From positions 40,061,323 through 40,125,322 of the forward strand of contig CM055103.1 in assembly GCA_029204225.1 (NCBI GenBank): 64,000 nt of DNA, written 5' to 3'. The notes below the pieces were generated by a model. That model ran no database searches. It was not told where the DNA came from and saw only the letters and a program-made list of their open reading frames with translations. A program made the position numbers and the translations under genes. The DNA is from Diphasiastrum complanatum. Lineage: Eukaryota; Streptophyta; Lycopodiopsida; Lycopodiales; Lycopodiaceae. Of the stretch, positions 49,884-59,159 are shown piece by piece; the stretch's first letter is position 1; the number at the start of each line of letters is the position of its first letter.

Positions 49884-52580
49884 CAATAGACTCTGCAACT
49901 TGTCCAGTGTTGATTTTGGAGTCTATTTTGTGATTTTGACCTAAAAGCAGGGCTTCAATTGCTGTTTTTATGAGTAGCATTTTAATAGGGAAACTAGAGT
50001 CTGAATCAAGCAACTTCCAGTCACTAATATTGTGAAGATATGATAAGCGGGCTCTGGTGCCTGAACTGAACTACATATGTCCGAACCCGCCCGAATGCTG
50101 TCTATTAGGTGTGAGTCTATGCGTTCCACATGAAAATGGAGGTTTTGAGTTCAAGCCTAAATATCTCTCTTCCAGACACAATTCAGGAGGTCCTCATCTA
50201 CACAATAATTCAGACTTCGGTGGACTTGTATGTAGCTGTCAAAAGATTTTCCAAGTGATGACATTAAGTTGACGATGCTGCTTAATGTGCATAAGTATAA
50301 GAAGCTGAAGCCTGATGATGCTTTTTTGATTGAAGAAAACATGCCATTTTTTGATTGAAGAAAACATGCCATTTTTTGCCCCTGCTGAGTGGCTCATAAA
50401 GCTTTCAGAAATCAACCTCAAAACACATTAGCTATATGAAGATGTAGCCTGCTTGTGATGGGAAAATATTCGTTTATCTTTGATCTCACACGTGTCTTGC
50501 AATATGCACGTAAAGTCCTATCGAGCCAAAAAGATGGCTTATACTGTGACATGCCCGGGATTTGAACAGGATCTGCCAGATGGCTTCCCTCCCCCCCAGG
50601 AGGAAAACAAAAACTAAAGAACTTTCTAAGGTGAAGTCGAACTTTGATAACTTGCAACAATCAGGATGATTTAGTCAACTCATCTTCTCTTATAAAGTTT
50701 GGCTAATTGCAATAAAAGATCACACTGGAGTATTCCTTTGATCCCCAAACCTTTTTCTGGTCGTTTTATCCTAATGTGGTTGATTTTTCAAACTGTGTTA
50801 TTTTGCAGGTTTGCCAACCATGCACCTTAAAAAGCACTTGTGCTAGAGCATTCTCTGAAAGTGGAGCTGGAAAAGCAGCAACCATTGATGTTATTCGCTT
50901 GTTGTTGCAAATCGCCCTCGATGCCGGAGAACCTGTTGATGCGAGTCTCTCTCTTCCTACTCAAGTTGAACGTGCTGTATTAAGTCTTCTAGTTGAAGCA
51001 GTTGAATCAAGTAAAGTTCCTCGTGATCCAGATTTGCCAAGGCCAGAGGCAAGAGAGTCATTCACTTTTTCCACCACAAAAACTAGGCCTGTGGAGGCTC
51101 GAAGCAAATTGCGAGCAGGGAATGAGCAAGTCGAAATGAAGCCTGGGGATTGGAAATGCCCGGAGTAAGTTCAAACACAATTTATCATGTTACAATTAGT
51201 TCAAAGAGTTATTGTTTGTTTTCGATTAAAATGCGGTTAAGTGAAACTTAGCCTTATCCGATTCTATCCTCGTGAGAGACGATCATATGCGAGCTGTGTT
51301 GTAGTCTGTCTTGATCCGTTCAGGTATTTCTACCAGAATAAATTCAGTATTTGTTACACTTTCAAGCATGTTACCCTCTTTCCCCTGAGTGAGTCAGTGC
51401 ATATTATGTGTCTACATTTATATGTGAGGCTGTTCATAGTCAATATTGAAACTTCAGTGAAGCATGTTTGAATTGGTAAGCATCTCTTGCTGATATGCAT
51501 TTGGTTCAGAGCTGAGCTTATCCTTGTTTTATAACTCTTGTTCTTCTTAATACGTTGCAGATGCCATTATGTCAATTTCAGCAGGAATAGACATTGTCGC
51601 GAATGTTCTGCTGCTCGGCCACCACAGGAGATGCGGCCTGGAGACTGGGAATGCCCTAAGTAAGATTTGCCAATTTGTAGCATATGATTTTCTTGTCCAG
51701 GGATCAGCTTAACAAGGTTGTTAAGTGCGGCTAGTTAACCTGTAAAGATTGATGTGCCTGACACCCTTGTTGTTTATAATATAGGTGCCAGTACGTGAAT
51801 TACTCCAAAAACATGGAATGTCGTGACTGCCATGCTGAGCGTCCCCGAGGATCTTCTAGTAGGAAAGATCTTTCCAATGATTATGGCACGCGAGGCGGTC
51901 GTTCTTTTGATGGGAGGCAAGGTTCCAGGGAACGCCAAGCTTTTGGTCATAGGGAGAGAGATGATAGAAGAGACTCATTTGGAGATTTTTCTAGCCCTAC
52001 AGGTAGTAGCCGTTCCAGACATGAAGAATGGAAGCCTGACTTGAAAAAAGCCAAGTGGAAATCGAATAATGATTTTGATGATGATATTAGCGGTAGCGAT
52101 GAATCTATGGACTTGGAGGATGGAGATTCAGAGCTTGATGATCTGGAGCTAGATGATGACCTGGATGAGGACTTTGATGATTTGGATGCCTCTGATGAAG
52201 AGATCGATGATGATAGGATCCAGAAAAAGAACAAATCTCGTAATAGCTTCAGAGATGAAGCTGATGAGGAGGATGACCTTTGGGATGATCTAGATGACAG
52301 ACCTAAGGGTAGAGGTGATGCTCGTGGTGGAAGGAATGCAACTCCTGAGTTTGCTAGAAGCGCTAGAAACGCAAATGATAACAGAAGCTCGTCAAGAGAT
52401 TTTTCAAGGAGTGGTGGGTCTGAGTTTTCTACTCGTGGAGGATATGATCGTGGTGGAAGAGGAGGTAGAGGTGGCAGAGGTAGCCGAGGTGGAGGTGGAG
52501 GTGGAAGTGGAGGTGGCCGAGGCAGAGGTGGAGGTGGCCGAGGTACAAGAGGAGGAATTGGCCGAGGTCGAAGGGCATAG
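37123..52580 (+). CDS. RanBP2-type zinc-finger protein, OZ/VAR3 family (5 exons, 867 aa)
   Basis: Member of the plant organelle zinc-finger (OZ) family that includes Arabidopsis VAR3/OZ1; members act in plastid RNA editing or mitochondrial intron splicing. Exons 37123-38357, 38809-38926, 50809-51164, 51561-51659, 51785-52580 join in frame, with GT...AG at every intron, to give 867 aa. The start is the first ATG in the frame (the next is 37129). Residues 1-125 are Arg/Ser-rich with few acids, fitting a transit peptide. A coiled-coil-like stretch spans ~165-216, and HPWPEWTSFL opens the conserved domain that runs through exon 2. Zinc fingers have Cys 568/571/582/585 and 601/604/615/618, each WxCPxC-x10-CxxC with Asn in the centre. 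Then come a D/E-rich stretch (~698-748) and a Gly/Arg-rich tail (~814-867). I cannot say which OZ paralogue it is, or whether it goes to plastid or mitochondrion. Confidence 0.85.
38358..38808 (+). other. Intron 1 of the OZ/VAR3-like gene
   Basis: 451 bases, GTATGA...TGTACAG. Read-through hits TAA ten codons on. Nothing else seen. Confidence 0.8.
38809..38926 (+). CDS. OZ/VAR3-like gene, exon 2
   Basis: Acceptor TTCATGTACAG ends at 38808 and donor AGT|GTAAGT starts at 38927. It encodes FFSKNDLKVLARFGCPSTDR and KVVNAGKRLRAHFEISESS, continuing the conserved domain. Enters in phase 2 and leaves in phase 0. Confidence 0.85.
39966..40040. repeat. (CT)n array followed by a 20-base CG palindrome
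   Basis: CT dinucleotides at 39966-40020 with one TTT interruption, then TGGCGCGCGCGCGCGCGCCA at 40021-40040, a perfect palindrome of alternating CG. It sits at the likely 5' end of the LINE; an ATG overlaps the palindrome end at 40040. Confidence 0.9.
40040..41000 (+). mobile_element. L1-type LINE, ORF1-like region
   Basis: From ATG 40227 to TAG 40998-41000 is an open frame of about 257 codons. It has a Ser/Pro-rich start, a coiled coil (IKADFQILRQEISQLKRTVT through LQSKVASLEQSI), then TTLIIRFISLESRRDALRCR and AKLRGTFIYMDDDP. These resemble the RRM/CTD part of L1 ORF1 proteins (IVRF...RD.VL..ARK.KG..I...ED). A GC-rich frame from ATG 40040 (APLRAIPACRTSRSP) probably belongs upstream, shifted by a C-run. 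The frame ends where the inverted RT piece begins. Confidence 0.65.
41000..41395 (-). mobile_element. Inverted LINE reverse-transcriptase piece (YADD box)
   Basis: On the minus strand from about 41390: VDFAPFAILLYADDVVLVCP, EGLQRQLDCLQGFC and LGLNTAKTKVMVFN. This is the catalytic palm and following segment of non-LTR RT. After a frame change QELTLDGQALEVV continues to about 41150. The orientation is opposite to the ORF1 segment on one side and the 3' segment on the other. Endonuclease and the rest of RT are missing. Confidence 0.85.
41396..42688 (+). mobile_element. LINE 3' segment, copy 1
   Basis: Plus-strand frames begin PLYATETWCTGLPSSHWASI and continue ARMIRAKPSVPHEILLAEF, which is the region after RT. 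Later frames give QICQLCSLDEVESEEHLIF (a C-terminal Cys/His-type segment, about 42004-42060). There are many frame changes. The 3' end is CATGGAAGAGACATTAATAAAGC at about 42665-42687, shared with copy 2. No poly(A) tail is seen. Confidence 0.75.
42700..44083 (+). mobile_element. LINE 3' segment, copy 2, directly following copy 1
   Basis: Starts TLYAAEA at about 42706, the same place in the element as copy 1, and continues AKPSVPHEILLAEFAVPPIQ (about 42810-42870), WICQLCSLGEVESDEHFIF, and the 3' end GGCATGGAAAAGACATTAAT (about 44055). It is clearly related to copy 1 but diverged in many places. It is followed by a (CT)n array at 44097. Confidence 0.75.
44097..44178. repeat. (CT)n array, ~82 bases
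   Basis: Lies between the LINE 3' end and the hAT relic. Confidence 0.95.
44180..45400 (-). mobile_element. hAT transposase relic (DUF659/hAT type)
   Basis: Read down the minus strand: AAHSIDLMFKEIFHLDTTTT (about 44900-44840), resembling C.AH..NL.L.DI; then ALAMFRMHSRLLPP and, after a frameshift, TKFGYQVLVLEHLLKFQESL and RRMATSTEFIEWDQ (44750-44640), matching the hAT segment TRFATN...LE.LL..K..LR.M..S.EW; then GHIDEALQRPILPEA (about 44590). Stops and shifts throughout. A 75-bp tandem duplication lies in its upstream part. Confidence 0.65.
45018..45167. repeat. Two-copy tandem repeat, 75-bp unit
   Basis: CTGGTGGCTGACGGCTAGAG starts at 45018 and 45093. Both copies continue GGGGCCCTAACTAACTACTG and GTGTGGGTGCTATA. 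The period is a multiple of three and the plus-strand frame stays open. It lies in the hAT relic region. Confidence 0.9.
45540..46130 (-). mobile_element. Ty3/gypsy gag relic
   Basis: Minus strand: ENWNHKWEQTLLKTHLVF, then in a shifted frame TTWEAFQQMLMQNWMP, MQQWTNIKQGNMNVQECADK and HVFHFVKGLRQESKALSSA. This is the retrotransposon gag pattern W..F...L...F.P......R..W..L.QG..SV.EY...F...FV.GL.....

. Pol does not follow. Confidence 0.75.
46253..46843. mobile_element. hAT-like MITE with 8-bp target duplication (copy 2)
   Basis: 591-bp non-coding element. Left end CATAGTTTGCACAGAATCGCG, right end GCAGTGCAACTATG. It is flanked by the exact 8-bp direct repeat GTTAGACT (46245-46252 and 46844-46851). 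It shares ends, GAATCGCG-type subterminal words, A/T runs, TTAGAGCTTTCA and GATACCCATATTGCACAAAA with the element at 7794-8085, so they are one family. Nested inverted repeats (CTGGGAGGAGA and TCTCCTCCCAG, 46279-46334) lie near the left end. It sits between gypsy gag parts on the minus strand. Confidence 0.9.
47525..47545 (-). mobile_element. Gypsy LTR end and primer-binding site (minus strand)
   Basis: On the minus strand ...GTGAATGCAACA ends an LTR at 47545, then TT, then TGGTATCGGAACGAAAGC (47542-47525), a PBS-like sequence. It stands upstream of the gag relic at 45540-46130 in the right orientation. The outer LTR start is not certain; TGTTGAAACC at 48008 is a candidate. Confidence 0.6.
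49388..49670. repeat. Direct repeat of ~100 bp
   Basis: TGACATGCATTGAGCCAGTT followed by GCATGCAATATTGCCTAGT occurs at about 49420-49460 and again at about 49618-49658, with upstream similarity from TGTCATCTTT. The second copy leads directly into the GA array of the hairpin. Confidence 0.8.
49678..49880. repeat. Long hairpin: (GA)n, inverted arms, (CT)n
   Basis: (GA)n at 49678-49740, left arm TTTTGAAAGCAGTCTTTTAA to 49765, loop TACGGTC, right arm 49773-49799 complementary to the left arm apart from a 2-base insertion, then (CT)n at 49801-49880. GA pairs with CT, so the stem could reach about 85 bp. GTCTAT outside the left array pairs with ATAGAC outside the right one, extending the symmetry. 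Confidence 0.9.
50809..51164 (+). CDS. OZ/VAR3-like gene, exon 3
   Basis: Acceptor TTATTTTGCAG ends at 50808 and donor GA|GTAAGT starts at 51165. Begins VCQPCTLKSTCARAF, a four-Cys cluster (CxxC...C) recalled from this family, then DVIRLLLQIALD. Ends with GDWKCP and two bases of the next codon, the first half of zinc finger 1. Confidence 0.85.
51561..51659 (+). CDS. OZ/VAR3-like gene, exon 4: symmetric zinc-finger exon
   Basis: Exactly 99 bases, flanked by phase-2 introns on both sides. It completes finger 1 (CHYVNFSRNRHCREC) and starts finger 2 (RPGDWECP). Each finger is thus split at the same codon position inside its first CxxC pair. Skipping this exon would keep the frame and yield one chimeric finger. 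Confidence 0.9.
51785..52580 (+). CDS. OZ/VAR3-like gene, exon 5
   Basis: Acceptor TTTATAATATAG ends at 51784. It encodes the rest of finger 2 (CQYVNYSKNMECRDC), a Ser/Arg/Asp-rich linker, the acidic stretch ELDDLELDDDLDEDFDDLD, and a tail of RGG/GGR repeats ending GIGRGRRA and a TAG stop. The tail's GGTGGA-type DNA repeat may vary in length. Confidence 0.9.
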
Positions 52581-52770
52581 TGGGTGTCGAAGGGGATAGT
52601 TGGTGTCGGAGATAGGGAGGACGTTTCAGTTTTTCTTCTGAACATCAGCACTGCCCATTTGTTGACAACTGCTTGAAATACAATTGAAGGGATTAGGTTC
52701 TGTCAAGTTAAGGTTCTGATAGCGACCACAATGGTGTACAGTCGCTGCAATTTTGGGGCCATTGGCTTCA

Positions 52771-52776
52771 AATAAA
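52771..52776 (+). terminator. Poly(A)-signal candidate of the zinc-finger gene
   Basis: AATAAA, 190 bases after the stop codon, in a T/A-rich stretch. Position and motif fit a plant 3' end. Confidence 0.45.
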
Positions 52777-54414
52777 TATTTCTAGTAGCCTTGAAGATCA
52801 GTAGTTCTACTATTGGTTATTGGTTGCCACATGTTTCACAAAGGCTCCAGAGTTATGCCACCATCATTGCAGATTTCCAGACCCTCATGGTAATTATGCA
52901 TCTGCCGGAAAGGTCCACCAGACGCAATCCAGATGAAAAGATTTTTCATAAAAGTGTTGCGTGATGTCATTTGGCGGCACACTATTAATATTAGGAGAGA
53001 GTGCGTAGCATGAAAGTAACCATCAGTGTTTGTAGTGTTCTATGCTGTTGGTCGTTGTCTAGATATTCAAAACTGATTATGGTTCTTATTGCTTGGCAGT
53101 TAAATACTGGCACCTACTCTTGGTGCTGCTGTTTAGGTCGTGCTCTGCATGATGCAATTGATGGTATTGTGAGGTCTCAAAAGTTGCATAACAATCTTGT
53201 TACCTTTAGGTGTTCTAAAATCAGCATTGAATTGTTAGTTGATCGTTTAATGATCTTTACATTAAATGACCTTTCTATTTCATCCGTTAGGGATATCTAA
53301 TGAGCAATTTGTCACTTTCATATCATCCTTGCAGAGATGATCGCTTGAATTTAAAATTTATTTCCATTTTTTAAGCTGCAAATGCTTGGGTGAAGGTAAG
53401 TAGTACATAAATTTCTAGTGCTAGGGGAATTTGTTTCTGTCCATGAGAATTTTAAGTGATACTGATGTGTAATATACTGCCTCTGTAATAACAAAACAAA
53501 GTTGGGAAAGGAAGATGGGCTTTTTGTCAGGAAGTAATTGTATTTGCTTTCATCCTTCACCAGTCATACTTAAAAGTGCTATCCCTAATGTATATGACAC
53601 ATTTACATCAAAGAGCGTTTAAGACTCTTTTTGGAAGCATTGTTGAAGGAGCATCTCATATTTGTCTAGTTGTAGATATTATTATTATTATTTCATATCT
53701 ACTAAGAATTAAAAGGAAGTTTGTCATTCATATTGAACTTGAAATTTGCCTTGTGATCTTTGATGAGCTTCATTTTTTCCTTTTGTATCCTTAAATTTCA
53801 ATAATTTTCATTTGAGCTACTGATTTTTTTGGCTTGCATTTTTCTGTGGTTAAAGCTTCCGGCTGTGGAAGTTGTTTCAAGCCTGTTTTTTTGAATAATT
53901 TTTGCTTTAAATATTATTTATTTATTTTCAATGTGTTACTTATGCAATTTATATTTCTTGCACTTTTTATCTCTACTTCAATATCTTTATCATTGCTTTT
54001 AAGTTGCAGTTAGTTTAGTGCTTAGATTTGGACTTGAGAATAGTGGCACATTTTTCGATGTAGAACCTTGTTGGATAAGATTGTTCACGCCATGCCCACA
54101 CTCTAGTAGATAGATGTAGAGCTTAGAGTCTCATAAATCTTTTTCCTTTTATTGGACATATGGGCTTGTTGAAGACATTCTAGTTCGACCATTTTTTTAA
54201 GATAATTGGGTTTGGCATTTTGCTTTAAAATACAGAAAGATTGGGACTTTATATAGATAAACACTAGGTGGGAGAATGCTATAAAGGAATAACTAGTTTC
54301 AATTGCCTTCCAAATGTTGATGATTTCTTAGCGAATATAGTCAATGCCCAACAAATAAAAATTGCATGCACATAAATCTTCAAATTGATTATTTGTGTGT
54401 GTATGCTTGTGTCT
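52777..54414. other. No gene recognised
   Basis: T-rich intergenic DNA downstream of the zinc-finger gene. Short open frames (53001-53300, 53576-53794) carry no motif. Confidence 0.4.
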
Positions 54415-54442
54415 CTCCCTCCCTCCCTCCCTCCCTCCCTCC
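54415..54442. repeat. (CCCT)n array, ~28 bases
   Basis: Seven near-perfect CCCT units. Confidence 0.9.
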
Positions 54443-54824
54443 TTTCTATTTAGAGAAGTAGATAGTAATCTGCAAAATGACCAGGTGCCAGCAATTGTCG
54501 AGGACCAAAGTCTTTCCATGTTGAATATCAGGTCTCATCAAGCTGGTCTATGACTAACTCTACCCTAGCAATTTAACTCTACATGCGAACTGAAATGCTA
54601 GGCATGCAAGCAATACAAGATACTAATCGAAGCGTTGCAAAAAGCATGACAACTTGTACTTGACATTAATCAACAAAGCTTTAGGTCTACATTGAATGCT
54701 TTTGTTAGTACTTCAATAGATATAGATCTGTGCATTATTTCAATGAATAAAGTTTGCTTGTAATAAAATGTTTGAGAAGATCGTTTATATTTTGCAACAT
54801 ATAGGAAGTTGAGTCTTATTTTTG

Positions 54825-54905
54825 GTTTCCAAGGGGGGGCTCGAACTTGGGACCAAAATTCTTTTGGATGCCAAACTAACCAATCAAGCTAATTTTGTAT
54901 GAGTT
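54825..54905 (-). mobile_element. tRNA-derived SINE-like segment
   Basis: On the minus strand TTGATTGGTTAGTTTGGCATCC (box A-like TTAGTTTGG) is followed about 30 bases later by AAGTTCGAGCC (box B-like). This spacing and these words are those of tRNA-derived SINEs and decayed tRNAs. No A-tail or target duplication was found. Confidence 0.4.
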
Positions 54906-55914
54906 ACATAACTTGGTTAAAACTTCCTTTCCCTTTGCTTGAGGTCAAAAGTTTGACTACAATCCACCACACAATTCAGGACATAAAGTCTTCTCCCATA
55001 GTTTTTGTTTTTGCTTTACTCATAGACTTTATGCCCTTTTTTATTTAATGTACACTAATTAGTTTGGGTCCCTCTTAGTATTTATGTGATGGAGATTCCT
55101 AAGTGAGTGGCTACTAAATTTTGTTGTTCCGCCTATTGTAGCTAGAAATCGTAGTATAGGTCATCTCACTTGAAATTGAAAATTGGTTGTGAATTTTTCG
55201 TAAAATGTGACCAATTTTTCAACAGGGTGAATATTCTTTGTTATTGAAAAGATTTGGGTGGATGCTTGAGCCTTTGACATTATTTAAGACAACAAAAATT
55301 ATCTTCTTATGAATCTAAAACATACTTGAAAAAGTCCTTTGTTTATTAATCATCATTTTTTTATTGCTTCTATACAAACTGAAGCACAAAGAACTATAGA
55401 TATGAACATTACTCGTCACCCAACAGTAGAAGACCATCCATTGTGCTCACTCATGAGCCAAGGAGTCTACATTGTATCTAAGATTGGTCCCCTGGACATT
55501 AGCCATGGTGTCTTGTACTACAATACTGTATTCCACTAATTGAGATGCCTTGCCTAGGATTGGAAGATTGTAGGCCTCAACATTTCCATACCACAACCAA
55601 TGCCAAGCCCTGGTTTGAATAGAGCAACCCTTGCTACTACCACTAACAATAATGAGTAGTTGACTCCCACCCAAGATGATTAACACCATGCCTAGTCCAA
55701 TAAGAATAGATAATGAGTTGACCTATGTTCACTAGCTCCAATCATTATATAATCTTATTAGGCTTCCTTAACAAGAGGTTAGGTGTTGAATAGGTTTAGT
55801 TAATATGCTTGTAATATTAATCGACTTTGAAAACTTGCTTGCTTTGATACTTCAATTCAAAGGAATATGATGAATAAACTTGATCGTAATGTTAGGACTG
55901 AAATGCATCCATTT
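54906..55914. other. No gene recognised
   Basis: No domain or repeat seen on either strand. Confidence 0.4.
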
Positions 55915-56104
55915 GGCCCAATCACATTAGGATCACTTTAGGAGGTGCATTACATGTGGACCAATCATGTTTAGAGGTGCACATCATGAGGCCCAATCAA
56001 ATTGTGAGGTGGAAATGATGAGGTCCAATCATGATGAGAGGTGCAAATCTAGGGGTCCAATCATGACGTAGAAAGGCAATCAATGGGGTCCAATCATTCT
56101 AGAG
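55915..56104. repeat. Minisatellite, about six ~32-bp units
   Basis: Imperfect units begin GG(C/T/A)CCAATCA and carry GAGGTGCA or a relative. CCAATCA recurs about every 32-43 bases. Probably part of a retroelement LTR or leader. Confidence 0.7.
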
Positions 56105-56822
56105 CATTTACTCCTGCTAGATCTCATGCTAGTCCTACATGGAAGAGTTCTCTCATTGTACATATGGTTTTTTTGAGAGTTAATCACAATTTTGGAGTGT
56201 TTCTCTTATATTCTCTCTCTACCCGAGAGCAAGGGCTCTCTCACTCTTTGTATGTGTTTGGGACTTAGTTTTTTCCATGCTAAGTGTTTGGTTTGAGTGA
56301 GAAAGTGTGGATGATTATTAATGAATGCTTGTGTGCTCGTCTTGAAAATTCTAGGAAGATTGCTTGTACTCATGTACAATCACACCCACCTTAGAAGATC
56401 AAGCACATTGATTTGTGTGTCCTCACGCATGCTAAGTACGCACTTTTTAACATTAGAAACTCCTCTAATGGCTCAAGATTGCAGATACTTTATCCAAATT
56501 CAAAACTATTCTTGGATTTTTAATGGTTGTTGAGGTCCTAGATGTATTGATCCTCCCTCGATGTCATCTCCAACATATAATTTTGATTACTTGGCATGAC
56601 AACTATAAGGACCTCCTTCCAAATATCAAGAATATGATGCTAAACCAATAGAAACAAGGGGAATCATATGGTGGGCAAGCCTATCCAACCAAATCTAAAT
56701 CGAACGGATCTAGCCCCCAATACTCAATAGGAGAGAGATACCAATCCAGCAACATGTAGCTACAATCACCAAATCAAGCTCTTTTCATGAGAGGCCTATT
56801 GGTATACTTATACCCTTCAAGG
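56105..56822. other. No gene recognised
   Basis: No domain seen. It directly precedes the LTR end at 56823. Confidence 0.4.
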
Positions 56823-57250
56823 TGTTAGATTTCATAAAAACGAGTACAGCCCATCAAAGAGATTAGAAAAGATGGGGTATTACTGTAAATCAGATTCAAA
56901 ACGAAGTTCAGTTCAGAATGTAAATGATAATGCAAGTTCCTCAGGCGTCAAAGACAGCCATCGTTTGATCAGATACTAAGGAGTCATTCACGTCCGTAAT
57001 TTGATCAGACTGAGTGAACAAGCGTGAGCAAGCAGTAGTAAGTGTAATCAAATCACAACATCATACATCTACGTTAAACACATATGAAGAATGTGTTGCT
57101 TCTATATTACAATGAAAGCTTGAACAACACTGAATACGTTACAGCTTGAAAAATGGAGGCGTAACTTGAATGCTCGATATCATTCACTCTATTGGCGGAG
57201 CATCACGTAGAGTGCGTGATGAAGGTGTATTTATACACTACATTCATTAA
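56823..57250 (-). mobile_element. Copia LTR, R-U5 part (minus strand)
   Basis: Minus strand: TATAAATA (plus 57228-57235) as TATA box, a leader, and an end ...ATGAAATCTAACA at 56823. That end is the inverse of TGTTAGATTT, which starts the LTR at 63105, so they appear to be one LTR family. The segment around 56835-57005 also matches 61849-62043 in the opposite orientation. Confidence 0.65.
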
Positions 57251-58443
57251 TTACAATAAATACTTGTCATCTAACTAAGTACTTCATTGTACTCATGAAG
57301 TAGTTGACTTGTAATGACAACTATACAATGTGTACATAAATTAATGATATCCTTTGGGAGACTGCTATGGCGATGCTTGTTGTAGCCGCATGTTGACCGC
57401 AACCATAGTTGTTGCGGTATTCTACGGTGGCTAGACGGAGCCTTGGCTGCCTTGCGGTGCTCTAGCAGATCCTTGCAGTGCCTTAGCAGTTGATCTTCAC
57501 ATAGTGACCATAACGTTGATTTTGCGATGCCTTGGCAGTTCCTTGTGGTGCCTTGGCGGTAGTTTCGGTCAAATGGCTCGAAGTCGTCGGGATGCACAAG
57601 TTGTCGCATTCCTCGCATATTCGCATTTTGGAAAAATGCAACAATGAGCTTAAAACTTTTTTTTTTGTCAAAGTAGACGATCGCATTTTTTGCCTTTCGG
57701 AAAAATGTGAATTGTGCGAAAAACAGTTTAATTCTGCAGACTGTTGTGAAGATGGAGATTTGTTGAAGTTGTTGAAGATGGCCAAGTCTTCAATGGCCTT
57801 CAGATAACTTAGCTTAGCATTCGAATGTGAAAAGGAGAATAGGATTGGTTACCCTTTAGTCTTTGATCCATGGATGAAGATCAGTCGGAAGCCCGATGCA
57901 GTCGTTCTTCAAATAGTTTGACTGTCTGAGTTCTGTGATTCGTGCAGGTATCAGATGAGCAGACATAGAACCAAAGTAGATTGCATCTTACCCTAGAATG
58001 ATCATATAAGTGCTGGAAGAATTTTGAAATAGAAATTATCACCAAGGAGTAAACAGTGGACTTAATTTCCAGCACGTGCGGTCCCTTGTGGTGGGTTGGA
58101 AGGCTCCTTGTGGTCTATTCCACTGCAAGAAACCGTGAGAAGGCTTCTTGCGGTTTACTGCGATGGCTAGATCGCATGGAACCACAAGGAACCTTCTTGC
58201 ATTCATAGCCCTCTTGGGCTTTACCTGTCCATGAGATTGGACCTAGCTAATGCACCAGGCCCTAGCCCCATACTTGGTCCTCCTAGAAGTCCCAATGGCC
58301 TACATTTGCTAGCACGCCATGTGTTATAAAACTTTGCAAGCAAGATACGAAGAAAACTCACAGATGATTTACTCATAGAATGTCAAATCCCCAATAATTA
58401 AATGATACAGATACAGTTTCATCTACTCGACTGCTTCGAAAGA
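57251..58443. other. Probable LTR/U3 and low-complexity CCTTG repeats
   Basis: 57380-57570 is rich in CCTTG(C/G)(A/G)GTGC-type words, and related GC-rich words (CGCAAGGA, CTCCTTGTGG) recur at 58080-58200 and 62080-62130. This may be U3 of the minus-strand copia LTR. No gene. Confidence 0.4.
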
Positions 58444-59155
58444 CTAGGGACATTGGTCCTTCGAATATTTCGAACCTGGATCCATTGGAGACTTGGCTAG
58501 TTTGTAGTCGACCATTTGATGCTTGAATAGCAAGTCGTAAATGTATCTTTGTTGATTGATATAAATCAATCTATGATCACAATCTCTAAAAATTTGTATA
58601 TGGCAAGGGAGAAATGGGCCTCCCCTAAATCTGTCATGTCGAATTCCTTCGATAACATCTTTTTGACATCCTTCAGCATTCAAATGTCATTACTAAAAAG
58701 TAATGTATCATCAACATATAATGTAATGATAACGAAAGATGAATCCATTGATTTGTAATAGACATTACAATCAGTTGAACTTGCTATGAATTCTTGTTGA
58801 ATAAAGAATTTGTTGATTCAGTGGAACCAAGCGTGAGACGATTATTTAAGCCGATACAAAGCTTTTCAAAACTTGCATACTTGATGGGTATTTCCCTCCA
58901 ACTCAAATCCTTCAAGTTAAGACATATAAATGTCTTCTTCAATCACACCATGTAGAAATGTTGTTTGTGAATTTTCAGATCTACCATTGCTGCAAATGAA
59001 AGTAAAAGTCTGATCAACGAATGTTGACCATAGGACTGGAAGTTTTCAAATAATCAACATTTCAAATATGAGAAAATCCTTTGAAAACTAGGCTTGCTTT
59101 AATCAATCAACTGACCCATCGACTTTATACGTGATTCGATAAACCCATTTGCAAG
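58444..59155 (-). mobile_element. Ty1/copia reverse transcriptase relic (minus strand)
   Basis: Read down from 59155: ACKWVYRITYKVDGSVD, FLHGVIEEDIYMS, LEGFELEGNTHQVCKF, LYRLK, SSHAWFH, then FVIITLYVDDTLLFSNDI (YVDD near 58715), KKMLSKEFDMTDLGEAHF, and LIYINQQRYIYDLLFKHQMV to 58444. Stops and frame changes occur. It abuts a plus-strand copia pol at 59160. Confidence 0.85.
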
Positions 59156-59159
59156 CAAT

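Larger units (their letters stand above)
38927..50808 (+). other. Giant intron 2 of the OZ/VAR3-like gene (11,882 bp)
   Basis: GTAAGT at the start and TTTTGCAG at the end. Exons 2 and 3 join in phase 0 and continue the same conserved domain, which supports one gene. Inside, in order: LINE sequences (39966-44083), a (CT)n array, a hAT transposase relic (44180-45400), a gypsy gag relic (45540-46130), a hAT-like MITE (46253-46843), a gypsy LTR/PBS end (47525-47545), a direct repeat and a long GA/CT hairpin (49388-49880), and a 25-bp tandem repeat (50322-50371). 38930-39960 and 47550-49387 show nothing recognisable. Confidence 0.75.

Noticed and set aside
50540-50600. Possible tRNA or SINE from a box-B-like GTTCAAATCC on the minus strand
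   Set aside because: No cloverleaf or box A at the right distance.
51947-52651. 234-codon open frame on the minus strand of the last zinc-finger exon
   Set aside because: It is the antisense shadow of the acidic and Gly/Arg-rich coding sequence, giving Ser- and Pro-rich nonsense.
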